DNA of 64,000 bases from VFKI01 sp964647825. Lineage in GTDB: Bacteria > Pseudomonadota > Gammaproteobacteria > DSM-16500. Location: NCBI GenBank assembly GCA_964647825.1, contig CAZYJL010000005.1:1-64000 (forward strand), given 5' to 3'. Made by a program: the position numbers and the translations under genes. Below are positions 55,412 to 64,000 of the stretch, one piece after another. The stretch's first letter is position 1. Every line of letters begins with the position of its first letter. The notes under the pieces are model-generated. The model saw only the letters and a program-made list of their open reading frames with translations, had not been told where the DNA came from and ran no database searches.

Positions 55412-56970
55412 GGATTACTTTCTCCCACTTTCTTAACAGGAACAACATGAAAAATATAAACTGTATCACCGCGATTATTATAAAAAACAACAATAGGCTG
55501 CATCGGAAAATCCTGTAATATTTTCTTAGCAACACCCTTGTCTATTTCATGATGATTAAACTGTAATGCCAACCAATCATATGCTTGCCATTTTTTATCA
55601 GAAATCATGGAGAGATGATTATATTGCGATTCAAGAGCGAAAATTTCATTACCTATATGTTGTGTATAATATAAAAGCTGATAATCATTGCTATATATTT
55701 TTTCCTTTTGTGTAGCATGCGTCGCCAACCAATCTCCTGCTTCACGTAAATATTTTTTTGAAGGGCCAAAATGCACAACACCAGAAATTGCATAATAAAA
55801 AATCAAAAATAGTACGCCAAAAAAGACAATTCGATACTGCCGCCAATGACTCAGTAACCTATCTAAGGCAAATGGCACCCACAACATTAATGTTAGTGAT
55901 AAAGCAATCAAATAGCGTTTAGATAAAAACATATTTTCAGCAAAAAAAATGGCCGTAATTAAGCCATTCACTGTGATATAAGACCAAATCACCGAGGTAG
56001 ATTGACGATTTAACTTGGCTAGATTTTTATACCAAGCAAATATCACCAATATAGCGTAAACAAAAGTTAAATTTAAAAAAATACTAATGAAATACCAAAC
56101 AAAAAGCGTCACAAACAATATAGAAACAGCATCGGATGCTGAATAAATACTTAACACATGCGAACCAAGCGCATTCGCTCTTGTCAAAAACAAATTAACC
56201 AATAAAATTGGGCCCTGTTTTAACTGAAAAATCACCTCAGCAAAACGTCCAGACGATAGTGTAGAAAAAGAATGATGCCAAAAAAATAATCCGATCAAAC
56301 CAATAAAAAAAACAGTTTCTAACTGTAAAAACTGCTGAAAACGTGCTATCCAATTTTTATTTAGACAAAAAGGAAAGAAAAAGGCCCATACAGGAATCAA
56401 CAGAATAAACATCGCACCTTCAATACGAAACAATGTCGCGATGCCTATTGTGAATCCCCACAAAATAGCATATACCCAACGCCCCAAATCAGCTGCGGAA
56501 AATTTTAACAAAATATAAAGAGATAAAAGATAGAACGCCCAATAACCATGATCACGAATTACATCAGGACGTAACGCATTAAACTCATGCGCACACACTA
56601 TCACAAACAACGCAAGCCATTGCACCCGAATAGACGGCGTTAAATGACGCACAATACTAATAAATACCAATACAGTCAGTAATGAAAAAAAACTATTGAT
56701 CACCATAGCAGCAGAAAAATAGGACAATTGCATCGCAGACAGTTTCACTAAACTGGCGATCAATATTGAATAAAACGGCCATTTTGCTTGACCACATAAT
56801 TGTTTTGCTGCAACGAATCCTGCATTATTAAAGACTGCCGCACTTTTTAAATAACAAATTCCATCTGGATTGATCACGTCATAGGTTGCAATCAACCAAA
56901 TGGAAAGCATGATACTCGAGAAAGTCGCGGTAAAATAAAGAAAAAACGGGGCACGTATCAAACGGGACAT
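55408..56970 (-). CDS. Multi-pass membrane glycosyltransferase-like protein (PMT_2/GT39-like)
   Basis: 520 aa with about 11-12 TM segments. The first periplasmic loop has YDVINPDGICYLKSA, where the Asp-rich position recalls GT-C enzymes, and later HEFNALRPDVIRDHGYWAFY. C-terminal soluble part of about 100 residues. GT-C enzymes use polyprenyl-phosphate sugars at the outer face of the inner membrane. It overlaps galU by 13 bp and ugd by 4 bp, so the three genes are co-translated. The acceptor is unknown; the link to UDP-GlcA or a lipid A sugar is inference. Confidence 0.72.
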   Translation of the reverse strand: MSRLIRAPFFLYFTATFSSIMLSIWLIATYDVINPDGICYLKSAAVFNNAGFVAAKQLCGQAKWPFYSILIASLVKLSAMQLSYFSAAMVINSFFSLLTVLVFISIVRHLTPSIRVQWLALFVIVCAHEFNALRPDVIRDHGYWAFYLLSLYILLKFSAADLGRWVYAILWGFTIGIATLFRIEGAMFILLIPVWAFFFPFCLNKNWIARFQQFLQLETVFFIGLIGLFFWHHSFSTLSSGRFAEVIFQLKQGPILLVNLFLTRANALGSHVLSIYSASDAVSILFVTLFVWYFISIFLNLTFVYAILVIFAWYKNLAKLNRQSTSVIWSYITVNGLITAIFFAENMFLSKRYLIALSLTLMLWVPFALDRLLSHWRQYRIVFFGVLFLIFYYAISGVVHFGPSKKYLREAGDWLATHATQKEKIYSNDYQLLYYTQHIGNEIFALESQYNHLSMISDKKWQAYDWLALQFNHHEIDKGVAKKILQDFPMQPIVVFYNNRGDTVYIFHVVPVKKVGESNP

Positions 56971-57839
56971 GAGGCAACAAATTCCTGTAACGAACGTTTG
57001 AAATCGTTAGCAAGCTCTGGATGTTTTAACGCATAGGCGATGGTTGCCTCAAGATAACCCAATTTTGCTCCGCAATCATACCGTTTGCCTGCAAAACGAT
57101 ATGCCCAAGCAGATTCCTGTTTAAGCAATTCAGCAATCGCATCTGTTAACTGAATCTCACCACCCGACCCTGCTGCAGTTCTTTCCAGCAATGGAAAAAT
57201 AGCGGGGGTTAAAATATAACGCCCGACAACCCCTAAATTCGATGGAGCGAATTGTCGTGATGGTTTTTCAATCACGCCCCGCATCTGCATCAACCCCTCT
57301 TCACTATTCGCAACATCGACTATCCCATATTTCTCAGTTTCATTCAGATCAACCGGCTGTACAGCTACAATCGAGGCATGTACCTCTGTATATGCTGCCA
57401 CCATCTGAGACAAACACGGAACAGTACCACCATCAATCAAATCATCTGCCAATAGCACAGCAAACGGCTCATTCATTACCAACTGCCTTGCACATAAAAC
57501 AGCATGGCCTAGTCCACGCGGCGATTGCTGTCTAATATATGCACAAGTTACACCTTCGGGCAGAATCCCCCGAACAATCGCCAAAAGATCTTCTTTCCCT
57601 CTTTTCTCAAGATTAAATTCCAATTCAAAATTGGAATCAAAATGATCTTCAATGGCACGCTTACTGCTACTTGTCACAAAAATAAGCTCGGTAATGCCTG
57701 CTGCAACGGCTTCTTCTACCGCATATTGAATGAGAGGCTTATCAACAATCGGCATCATTTCTTTGGGATTGGCCTTTGTAGCTGGCAAAAAACGTGTGCC
57801 AAGTCCCGCAACAGGAAATACCGCTTTGGTTACCCTCAT
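56958..57839 (-). CDS. galU: UTP-glucose-1-phosphate uridylyltransferase
   Basis: 293 aa: KAVFPVAGLGTRFLPATKA with the nucleotide-binding GxGTRxxP loop, KEMMPIVDKPLIQYAVEEA, GLGHAVLCAR, GVVGRYIL and the end motif RYDCGAKLGYLEA. Makes UDP-glucose. First gene of the galU-GT39-ugd operon, AGGTAAAGGA before its ATG. Confidence 0.96.
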   Translation of the reverse strand: MRVTKAVFPVAGLGTRFLPATKANPKEMMPIVDKPLIQYAVEEAVAAGITELIFVTSSSKRAIEDHFDSNFELEFNLEKRGKEDLLAIVRGILPEGVTCAYIRQQSPRGLGHAVLCARQLVMNEPFAVLLADDLIDGGTVPCLSQMVAAYTEVHASIVAVQPVDLNETEKYGIVDVANSEEGLMQMRGVIEKPSRQFAPSNLGVVGRYILTPAIFPLLERTAAGSGGEIQLTDAIAELLKQESAWAYRFAGKRYDCGAKLGYLEATIAYALKHPELANDFKRSLQEFVASCPV

Positions 57840-58006
57840 TCCTTTACCTCACAACATCAACCTAGTAATAAAAAAAGCGGGGCAAATAATATCATAACAG
57901 CGCTCGCAAGACATCTATCAAGCCTGTTAACATGCAATAACTAACTGAATCGTCACCTAAAAATCAGCTAAAAAACCATTTGCAGACATACCACTGGAGA
58001 GACACG

Positions 58007-59143
58007 ATGAAAATTGGTTTTGCCACCACTTTTAACGCTCAAGATGTAAACAATTGGTCTGGCACGCCCACACACATGTCTCACGCATTTACTCTGGCTG
58101 GCGATCAAATTGTTCACTTTGGAAACTTAAAAAGACACCTCCCCAGCGGATTCAAGTTACAACAATTTCTAAAAAAATTAACCGGCCAACGCGAAAGCCC
58201 CCGCTTTAATGAAACCGTTGCAAAACACTACTCTAAACAAGTCGCCGAGCTATTAAAAACCGCTTCTGTTGATGCCATTATTTCCCCACAAATTAATCCT
58301 ATCGCCTTCCTTGAATGTAAAACGCCATTAATTCTATGGACCGACGCACTTTATGCTAGCTTGTTAGGTTTTTATCCAGCATTTGCTGCACACTCTGCCA
58401 ACTCAATTAGACAAGGAAACACCATTACTCACGCCTGCTTATCCCACTGCAACCTTGCCATTTTTTCATCAGACTGGGCTGCACGTACCGCACTTGAAAT
58501 CTATGGCATAGCGAAAGAAAAAATTAAAGTCGTCCCATTTGGTGCAAACATCACTTGCTCCCACACACTGCCAGATATAAAACAATTACTCACCACACGA
58601 CCAAGAGATCGGGTTAAACTGCTGTTTATTGGTAAAAACTGGTATCGTAAAGGCGGCGACATTGTCTTCAACGTAGCAAAAGCACTACATGAAATGGGCC
58701 AACCCGTGGAAGTCAATTTTGTTGGTTGCCAACCTCCTGACACTGTTGATATCCCAGCTTATATTCATTGCCATGGATTTATCTCAAAACGTACGCCAGA
58801 AGGCCAAGAAAGAATTAATCAATTACTGCGTGAATCGCATTTTCTGTTTGTTCCATCGCGCGCAGAAGCATATGGTATTGTCTTCTGCGAAGCGAACGCT
58901 TTTGGACTACCAGCACTCACCTCTTATGTTGGCGGGATTAGTAGTGTCGTCAAAGATAACATAAACGGTATGACATTTTCGCTTGAAGCAAGCACCTCTG
59001 TTTATTGCGACTATATCACTCACCTTATGCAAAATTACGCGCAATACGAAGCACTCGCACTTTCTGCTTTTCATGAATATGAAACACGATTGAATTGGAA
59101 TGCAGCCGTGACAGCTGTCAAAAAGCTTATACAAGAAATGTAA
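58007..59143 (+). CDS. GT4-type glycosyltransferase
   Basis: 378 aa from ATG 58007 (GGAGAG upstream; the frame opens at 57980). GT-B fold: IGFATTFNAQDVNNWSGTP at the N-terminus, KLLFIGKNWYRKGGDIVFN in the C-terminal nucleotide-sugar half, and the E-x7-E motif in SRAEAYGIVFCEANAFGLP. Cytosolic sugar transferase for a surface polysaccharide. Divergent from galU. The TAA stop is formed by the first bases of a family-A MITE (see 59140). Confidence 0.88.
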   Translation: MKIGFATTFNAQDVNNWSGTPTHMSHAFTLAGDQIVHFGNLKRHLPSGFKLQQFLKKLTGQRESPRFNETVAKHYSKQVAELLKTASVDAIISPQINPIAFLECKTPLILWTDALYASLLGFYPAFAAHSANSIRQGNTITHACLSHCNLAIFSSDWAARTALEIYGIAKEKIKVVPFGANITCSHTLPDIKQLLTTRPRDRVKLLFIGKNWYRKGGDIVFNVAKALHEMGQPVEVNFVGCQPPDTVDIPAYIHCHGFISKRTPEGQERINQLLRESHFLFVPSRAEAYGIVFCEANAFGLPALTSYVGGISSVVKDNINGMTFSLEASTSVYCDYITHLMQNYAQYEALALSAFHEYETRLNWNAAVTAVKKLIQEM

Positions 59144-59309
59144 CAGGTACGTTTTTTAGCTTGACTGACCGCAATCGCCCAACAACAGACGACATGTTAC
59201 CAATGAAAATGCACTTCATGCATCATGAAAGGGCGTTGCTTCGATGAAACAATATCTCTGCGGGACCCGAGTGATGCAGTCAAGCTAAAAAACACGACCT
59301 AGCTGTTAC
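59140..59309. repeat. Family-A MITE, copy overlapping a stop codon
   Basis: About 170 bp. Left end GTAACAGGTACGTTTTTTAG, right end CTAGCTGTTAC. Core GACTGACCGCAATCGCCCAA and TCTGCGGGACCCGAG shared with the other copies. The TAA of the left GTAACA is the stop codon of the upstream glycosyltransferase gene (59141-59143). Confidence 0.8.
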
Positions 59310-59329
59310 CAAGAAACGGTATCATCATG

Positions 59330-59353
59330 TAATAGCTCAACTGAGCTATTACG
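59330..59353. terminator. Short perfect palindrome downstream of the MITE
   Basis: GTAATAGCTCA-AC-TGAGCTATTAC, 11-bp arms with a 2-nt centre, just after the stop of the minus-strand sugar-transferase gene in its transcription direction. The arms resemble the GTAACAGCTCA tip of family A, so it may be a remnant of an element that now acts as a terminator. Confidence 0.5.
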
Positions 59354-59370
59354 CAGTAATTCACTAGATT

Positions 59371-60795
59371 TTAATATGCATTTTTACTGAAAAAACCACG
59401 AAAAAGTGTTAGAAACAAAATTTTTAGATCAAAAAAAATGGACCAGTTTTCAATGTAATATAAATCATACTCAATACGTTTTTGCATCTTATCAATCGTA
59501 TCCGTTTCGCCTCGCCAACCATTCACTTGCGCCCAACCAGTCATACCAGGTTTTACTTTATGCCGCTGCATATAATCGTTCACAATATCTTTATATAGCT
59601 CATTATGTCGTATTGCATGTGGGCGTGGGCCAACAAGTGACATACTGCCTTGCAATACATTAATTAGCTGCGGCAATTCATCTAAACTACTTTTCCTTAA
59701 GAAACGACCAAAAGGTGTCACTCGAGGGTCGCCCAACACTGCTTGCGTTATTACATTTCCTGACTCTTGATGCTGATACATGGTGCGGAATTTCCAAACC
59801 TCAATAATACGCCCATCCCATCCATGACGCTTTTGTCGAAAGAAAATAGGACCTCGTGAAGTTAGCTTAATACCCAAACCAATGATGATAAAAATAGGCA
59901 AACTAAAAACAAACATGATGGTTGCCAACACGCGATCTTCTACTGCCTTCAATACGCGATTAATGCCAGACATAGGAGAAAGATTCAAATTCAACATCGG
60001 AAATCCACCCACATCCGTCAGTGTTGGTCGAAAAACATTTCGCTGAAATTGCTGCAACACATCCAAAGCAAGACGCACCGCCACCGTATGATGTCGCAAC
60101 TGATGAAGAATCAATTGAATACGACGCTCATCGTGTAATGGCAAAGCTAGCCAAATTTCATCGATTTCATGAGGATGTTCCGCGAGATACACACCAAAAT
60201 CTTCAGGGATGTTTGTCACAGTAGCACAACCTGCAATAGTCGGTACTGCCTCAGGTTGATCATCAAAGACAGCATAGATACGAAATCCAGTCCACAGTTT
60301 TTGCTGTAGCAATGCCAATAGTTTTTGCCCAGAAGAACCTGCACCAACGAGCACGATACGTCTCTCATTCCAGCCATGCGAACGCATAATACGTAAAAAT
60401 AAAAGTACGCCACAACGAAAAAGTATCAAAAATACAAATAACAAACCACCAGCTAGCAAGAACCAACCACGCGAAAAATAATTACCGGTTTTCGTCAGGA
60501 AAGCGACTCCAGAAAGCAACACCAAAACAAAGAATGTTGCCTGCATCAGCCGAAGAAAATATCCCCAAAAACTTGCGCCCCGAACAGACTCATAAAGGCG
60601 AAAAAAAGGAAACACAATAAATACAGTACAGCCTGCAATAACTAGCGCTGTTGGATAAAGCGGCGGCAAAGTAAGTTGCTTTAACCAAATAGCATTGGAA
60701 ACCCAACCAGCCAAAAAAACTGTTAAAACGTCCGTCAAACGTAATAACAAAGAAATCACATTTGCGTACTCTTTAAGTAAGCCGCGTGGCAGCAT
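59371..60795 (-). CDS. Polyprenyl-phosphate sugar transferase (WcaJ/PssY-like)
   Basis: 474 aa. Four N-terminal TM segments (about residues 10-120), a cytosolic CoA-binding-like Rossmann region (RIVLVGAGSSGQKLLALL), a fifth hydrophobic helix (TIMFVFSLPIFIIIGLG) and the bacterial sugar transferase domain: GPIFFRQKRHGWDGR, VWKFRTMY, LRKSSLDELPQLINVLQGSM, SLVGPRPHA and KPGMTGWAQVNGWRGET. Starts repeat-unit assembly by moving a sugar phosphate to undecaprenyl phosphate at the inner membrane. The initiating enzyme for the sugar block at 54041-60795. Confidence 0.92.
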   Translation of the reverse strand: MLPRGLLKEYANVISLLLRLTDVLTVFLAGWVSNAIWLKQLTLPPLYPTALVIAGCTVFIVFPFFRLYESVRGASFWGYFLRLMQATFFVLVLLSGVAFLTKTGNYFSRGWFLLAGGLLFVFLILFRCGVLLFLRIMRSHGWNERRIVLVGAGSSGQKLLALLQQKLWTGFRIYAVFDDQPEAVPTIAGCATVTNIPEDFGVYLAEHPHEIDEIWLALPLHDERRIQLILHQLRHHTVAVRLALDVLQQFQRNVFRPTLTDVGGFPMLNLNLSPMSGINRVLKAVEDRVLATIMFVFSLPIFIIIGLGIKLTSRGPIFFRQKRHGWDGRIIEVWKFRTMYQHQESGNVITQAVLGDPRVTPFGRFLRKSSLDELPQLINVLQGSMSLVGPRPHAIRHNELYKDIVNDYMQRHKVKPGMTGWAQVNGWRGETDTIDKMQKRIEYDLYYIENWSIFFDLKILFLTLFRGFFSKNAY

Positions 60796-60859
60796 CCGCC
60801 AATCATCCTTCGCCTGATGAATGGCGCAATCCTGCCATACCGGCTAACTAAAAGCGAGA

Positions 60860-61204
60860 CTAGAGCGTTAAATGTGTAGTAATTTCTTTAAATTTTTGCG
60901 CATCCATTCTTTTAAAACCCGCTACTTTTTTTAGTACATCCACATTTGCGAATGGACCATTTTTTTTACGAAACGAAACAATTGACCTTGCTTTTGCTGG
61001 TGTCACTCCTGGGATCATTGCCAACTCTTTTTCTGTTGCCGTGTTCAGCGCATATTTAGGTGTTACCACAGTAGACGACGTCACAGACACTGGCACATGG
61101 GGCACTGCTGCCTCAGACACTAATGGAATACTAGCCACAATCCCCGTCACGACAAACGGGATCGTCTTTAAACAAATAGAAAAAAAATATCGAGATACTC
61201 GCAT
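60860..61204 (-). CDS. ComEA-like helix-hairpin-helix DNA-binding protein
   Basis: 114 aa. Signal peptide (FVVTGIVASIPLVSEA) then a Thr/Val-rich linker and two HhH motifs: LNTATEKELAMIPGVTPAKA and VDVLKKVAGFKRMDAQKFKE. This is the ComEA layout: a periplasmic DNA-binding protein that pulls transforming DNA across the outer membrane. The ATG has GGAGAG 8 nt upstream. It follows, on the same strand, the sugar-transferase gene only after a 65-bp gap and may be independent. Confidence 0.85.
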   Translation of the reverse strand: MRVSRYFFSICLKTIPFVVTGIVASIPLVSEAAVPHVPVSVTSSTVVTPKYALNTATEKELAMIPGVTPAKARSIVSFRKKNGPFANVDVLKKVAGFKRMDAQKFKEITTHLTL

Positions 61205-61756
61205 AAATACACTCTCCTTCAGGTTTAGTTAAATGAAATACTTTGAATTGCAGAATGACTAGCAAAGAGAAAACAAATAAAAACTTTGATAAAATAAGCA
61301 GCCATAAAAAAATACAGACAATAACGCTAAACTAATGGCCTATAACTTAAAAAACAAAAAACAGAAGATGGCAAAGAAAATAAAAAAAGGGAGATAGAAA
61401 AAAGAAGGTATAACGAATAAAATAACTTTAAAAAGCATGTAAATAATGCATGAAGCTTTACGCGAGAGTCAAGGAGTTTTCTTTCCTCACTGAAAAAATG
61501 CTCTATATTGGATTAAGATGCTATCACTTTTTAACTCCCTGACCATAAAAACACTGTCTTCCATGTTCCAAATTTTACTACTGTGGGCTTCCCACTCTCG
61601 CGCCATCTAGTGAAACGTTTATAGCATCTAAAATGCCCCTCACTGCGAAAAAATAGCAGAAAATTGTGACAGCGCTCTCTCGCATGTGTTATATAACAGG
61701 CTTTGAAATACGTTTACAATTTTACTCTACTCATTTTCTAGCTAGGAAGACGTGAC
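61205..61756. other. Long intergenic region between comEA-like gene and dacA
   Basis: 552 bp with no coding frame longer than about 15 codons. Holds A+T-rich DNA near 61320-61450 and TTGTGA-N17-TGTTAT (about 61673-61701) as a weak promoter candidate for dacA. I saw no repeat shared with the families above and no clear terminator. Confidence 0.4.
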
Positions 61757-62989
61757 ATGCTGAAAATTGCTGTAATCGCTTTTTCTATATTTTTTTCTCT
61801 GTTATCTTCCATGCAGGCTATTGCTGAACAGCCTGAGCCGACCTCTGCGGTGATGCCCATTCCAATTCCCACTCACCCCCAACAAGACATCATTGCCCCA
61901 GAGATTGATGCAAAAGCATTTATTCTTATGGATGCTAACACAGGTAAAATTCTTGCAGAAAAAAACGCTGACCAGCACCTCCCTCCCGCTAGCTTAACAA
62001 AATTAATCTCTATGTATGTCATCTCTGACGCGCTTGCACGAGGATTCATTCACCCAGATGACAAAGTCAGAATCAGCGAAAAAGCTTGGAAAACAGGCGG
62101 CTCACGCATGTTTCTTCAGCCAAACTCAGAAGTCCCTATCAAACAATTACTCGAAGGCATTGTGGTGGCTTCCGGCAATGATGCAACTGTTGCAATGGCA
62201 GAATACTTAGCAGGCTCAGAATCTGCATTTGCAACGCTCATGAATAACAGCGCCGCACAAATTGGTATGAAAAATAGTCACTTCGTCGATAGCAGTGGTT
62301 TACCCAATCCTAATCACTACTCTTCCGCACACGATCTTGCTTTACTGGCACAAGCAATCATCCAAAAATTCCCAGAGGACTATAAACTTTATTCCGAAAA
62401 GTGGTTTAGTTACAATCATATACGTCAACCCAACCGTAACCGCTTACTCTGGCACTTCCCTACTGCTGATGGCTTAAAAACCGGCCATACTGCTGCTGCT
62501 GGCTTCTGCCTTGTCGGCTCCGCGCAAAAAGGGGATATGCGCCTTATTAGCGTCGTCCTTGGCGCACCCAGCGATGCTGCGCGTACAGAGGATTCTATTC
62601 GCTTGTTAACGTGGGGATTTCGTTTTTTTGAAACCCAAAAGCTCTACTCTGGGCAAAAAAGCCTAACACAAGCGCGCATTCGGCATGGTGAAAAGAAGGA
62701 AGTGTCGCTTGGGCTTGCACGTGATCTTTACATAACACTGCCAGCCGGACAGTTCAAAAAAATCCATGTTTCTTTGCAGCCCAATCAATCAATTTTTGCA
62801 CCCATCGCCAAAAACCAAGAAGAGGGTCAACTGGTCGTCTCACTGGACGGTAAAGAATTAACATCCGTACCGTTGATCGCCATAGAATCTGTTAAAAAAG
62901 GAAGTCTCTGGCACAATATCGCGGATTCAATTAGTTTTCATGTTGGAAAGGCATTTTCGCATCCAGATGAAATAGCAAACAATGGCTAA
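61757..62989 (+). CDS. dacA: D-alanyl-D-alanine carboxypeptidase (PBP5/6 type)
   Basis: 410 aa. Signal peptide (IFFSLLSSMQAIAEQ). Penicillin-binding motifs: SxxK in PPASLTKLISMY (S79/K82), SGN in VVASGNDATVAMAE, KTG in GLKTGHTAAAG. The C-terminal domain is followed by an amphipathic helix (GSLWHNIADSISFHVGKAF) that anchors PBP5 to the inner membrane. Trims the peptidoglycan pentapeptide. The dacA-ybeD-lipB order is conserved in gammaproteobacteria. Confidence 0.94.
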   Translation: MLKIAVIAFSIFFSLLSSMQAIAEQPEPTSAVMPIPIPTHPQQDIIAPEIDAKAFILMDANTGKILAEKNADQHLPPASLTKLISMYVISDALARGFIHPDDKVRISEKAWKTGGSRMFLQPNSEVPIKQLLEGIVVASGNDATVAMAEYLAGSESAFATLMNNSAAQIGMKNSHFVDSSGLPNPNHYSSAHDLALLAQAIIQKFPEDYKLYSEKWFSYNHIRQPNRNRLLWHFPTADGLKTGHTAAAGFCLVGSAQKGDMRLISVVLGAPSDAARTEDSIRLLTWGFRFFETQKLYSGQKSLTQARIRHGEKKEVSLGLARDLYITLPAGQFKKIHVSLQPNQSIFAPIAKNQEEGQLVVSLDGKELTSVPLIAIESVKKGSLWHNIADSISFHVGKAFSHPDEIANNG

Positions 62990-63056
62990 TAGCCTAAAAA
63001 GCCGTACCACATAGTGAGGAAAATTGACTATATGCCAGCAAGGTTTAAAGGTTTAA

Positions 63057-63326
63057 ATGAAAAACGATAATACGCCACTCATGCAATTTCCCTGTGAGTT
63101 TACAATTAAAGTATTTGGCATCGCTTCTGATGAATTTGAAATGGAAGTAATCACTATCATTCGAAAACATATTCTCACCCTAAGAGAAAACTCGCTGGCA
63201 AGCAGACATAGCCGAGACAAAAAATACCTTGCTCTTTCTATTACTTTTACTGCACCATCGAAAGAAGTGCTTGATAATCTCTATCAAGAACTTAGCGCCA
63301 ATAAACATGTTCTCATGGCATTATGA
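63057..63326 (+). CDS. ybeD: YbeD/UPF0250 family protein
   Basis: 89 aa: LMQFPCEFTIKVFGIASDEF, NSLASRHSRDKKYLALSITF, the typical DUF493 ferredoxin-like small domain with the SxxGKY-like SRDKKYLA. Possible regulator of lipoate metabolism by context; the function is unproven. Its stop overlaps lipB (ATGA). Confidence 0.92.
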   Translation: MKNDNTPLMQFPCEFTIKVFGIASDEFEMEVITIIRKHILTLRENSLASRHSRDKKYLALSITFTAPSKEVLDNLYQELSANKHVLMAL

Positions 63327-63976
63327 CACCCACGCCGAACATCGCGACGATCATCGTAAAAAAACAAGGGATGGTCGACTATATCACTTGCTGGCAAGCG
63401 ATGCGTAATTTTACCGACCAACGCCAAACAGATACCCCTGATGAAATCTGGTTAGTGGAACATCCCCCGGTCTATACGCAAGGGCAAAATGGAAAGCCAG
63501 AGCATATTCTTGCTACTCACTCGATACCGTTGATCCATACAGATCGGGGAGGTCAAGTCACTTACCACGGACCTGGACAACTCGTCGTATACCTACTCTT
63601 TGATTTGAAAAGAAGCAAAATAACCATTCGCGAAATGGTTTCATTTTGTGAGAATGCCGTGATTGCCATGTTGCAAAGCTTTGGGATAACTGGCTATGCA
63701 AAAAAAACAGCGCCTGGCGTCTACGTTAATTTTTTACAACAAGAGGCTAAAATTTGTTCTATTGGCTTACGTGTACGTCGAGGCTGTAGTTACCATGGTC
63801 TTGCATTGAATGTTGCAATGGATCTTGAGCCATTTAGCCACATCAACCCCTGTGGTTTTCCTTGCTTATGTATGGCACAGATACAAGATTTCGTTCCTTC
63901 GATCACCATGAAGGCTGTTGAAGATCGCTTAACAGGTTTTCTATGCACAGATACAGGGTATAATCGCCAAAAATAG
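63323..63976 (+). CDS. lipB: Octanoyltransferase LipB
   Basis: 217 aa: moves octanoyl from ACP to lipoyl domains. Conserved RGGQVTYHGPGQLVVYLLFD, catalytic Lys in AKICSIGLRVRRG (K143) and catalytic Cys in HINPCGFP (C177), the spacing seen in characterised LipB. Translationally coupled to ybeD. Confidence 0.96.
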   Translation: MTPTPNIATIIVKKQGMVDYITCWQAMRNFTDQRQTDTPDEIWLVEHPPVYTQGQNGKPEHILATHSIPLIHTDRGGQVTYHGPGQLVVYLLFDLKRSKITIREMVSFCENAVIAMLQSFGITGYAKKTAPGVYVNFLQQEAKICSIGLRVRRGCSYHGLALNVAMDLEPFSHINPCGFPCLCMAQIQDFVPSITMKAVEDRLTGFLCTDTGYNRQK

Positions 63977-63992
63977 AAATAGGAAAATAGGC

Positions 63993-64000
63993 ATGCAATC
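63993..64000 (+). CDS. Possible lipA start, cut by the window end
   Basis: ATGCAATC at 63993-64000, with ATAGGAAAATAGGC upstream as a ribosome site, 16 bp after lipB. lipA often follows lipB. Only two full codons are seen (MQ), so this rests on context. Confidence 0.35.

Noticed and set aside
61575..61622. 15-codon frame upstream of dacA as a leader peptide
   Set aside because: It has no ribosome site or regulatory codon run and does not lead into a terminator hairpin.

Overview
The window looks like a piece of a gammaproteobacterial chromosome, most likely from the order Legionellales (Legionella/Coxiella/Rickettsiella/Aquicella/Berkiella-type, host-associated). Three things suggest this: the gene orders dacA-ybeD-lipB, murJ-(insert)-ribF-ileS-lspA and rplU-rpmA-obgE; a PmrA/QseB-like two-component system together with a textbook tandem PmrA box in front of an orphan coiled-coil gene; and several large, very A+T-rich, lysine/glutamate-rich orphan proteins that look like secreted effectors. 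The genus is inference. Housekeeping genes look more G+C-rich than the orphan genes, judged by eye.

Layout: 1-262 holds three tRNAs on the minus strand. 367-5853 holds folD, a DoxX-like gene, a PmrA-box orphan, an M17 aminopeptidase and alanine dehydrogenase. 6220-11250 is accessory: an orphan membrane protein, then a tight three-gene minus-strand operon of an AurF-like diiron oxygenase, an ATP-grasp ligase and an MFS exporter, which reads as a minimal biosynthesis-and-export cluster. 11748-15754 is the divergent rluC/rne pair. 15755-16314 is a nest of repeats. 16315-25341 holds a Trm112-like gene, an atypical uracil-DNA-glycosylase homologue, the PmrAB/QseBC-like system and an AddB/AddA-like nuclease-helicase pair. 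25366-28289 is housekeeping (fur, bamE, rnfH, ratA, smpB, ssrA).

28624-33028 carries two large orphan genes. 33274-37111 carries a SIMPL-like exported protein, a secreted GH3 hexosaminidase and an AA10 lytic polysaccharide monooxygenase, so chitin or peptidoglycan GlcNAc processing is likely. 37282-39603 is a third large orphan. 39701-50228 is core: lspA, ileS, ribF, an inserted orphan on the opposite strand, murJ, rpsT, obgE, rpmA, rplU, ispB and a tRNA-Pro. 50235-53960 is accessory again: a PAS histidine kinase with a stand-alone receiver, an esterase-like effector candidate and a chagasin-like protease inhibitor. 54041-60795 is a surface-sugar block (ugd, a membrane glycosyltransferase, galU, a GT4 enzyme and a polyprenyl-phosphate sugar transferase). 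60860-64000 holds a ComEA-like protein, a D,D-carboxypeptidase, ybeD, lipB and possibly the first bases of lipA.

Non-coding DNA is dominated by repeats. Family A is a MITE of about 170-190 bp (three full copies and a mini copy), family B is a second MITE-like element with about 55-bp inverted ends, and there are many short REP-type palindromes of three sequence types. One family-A copy supplies the stop codon of a glycosyltransferase gene and another abuts the ssrA promoter.
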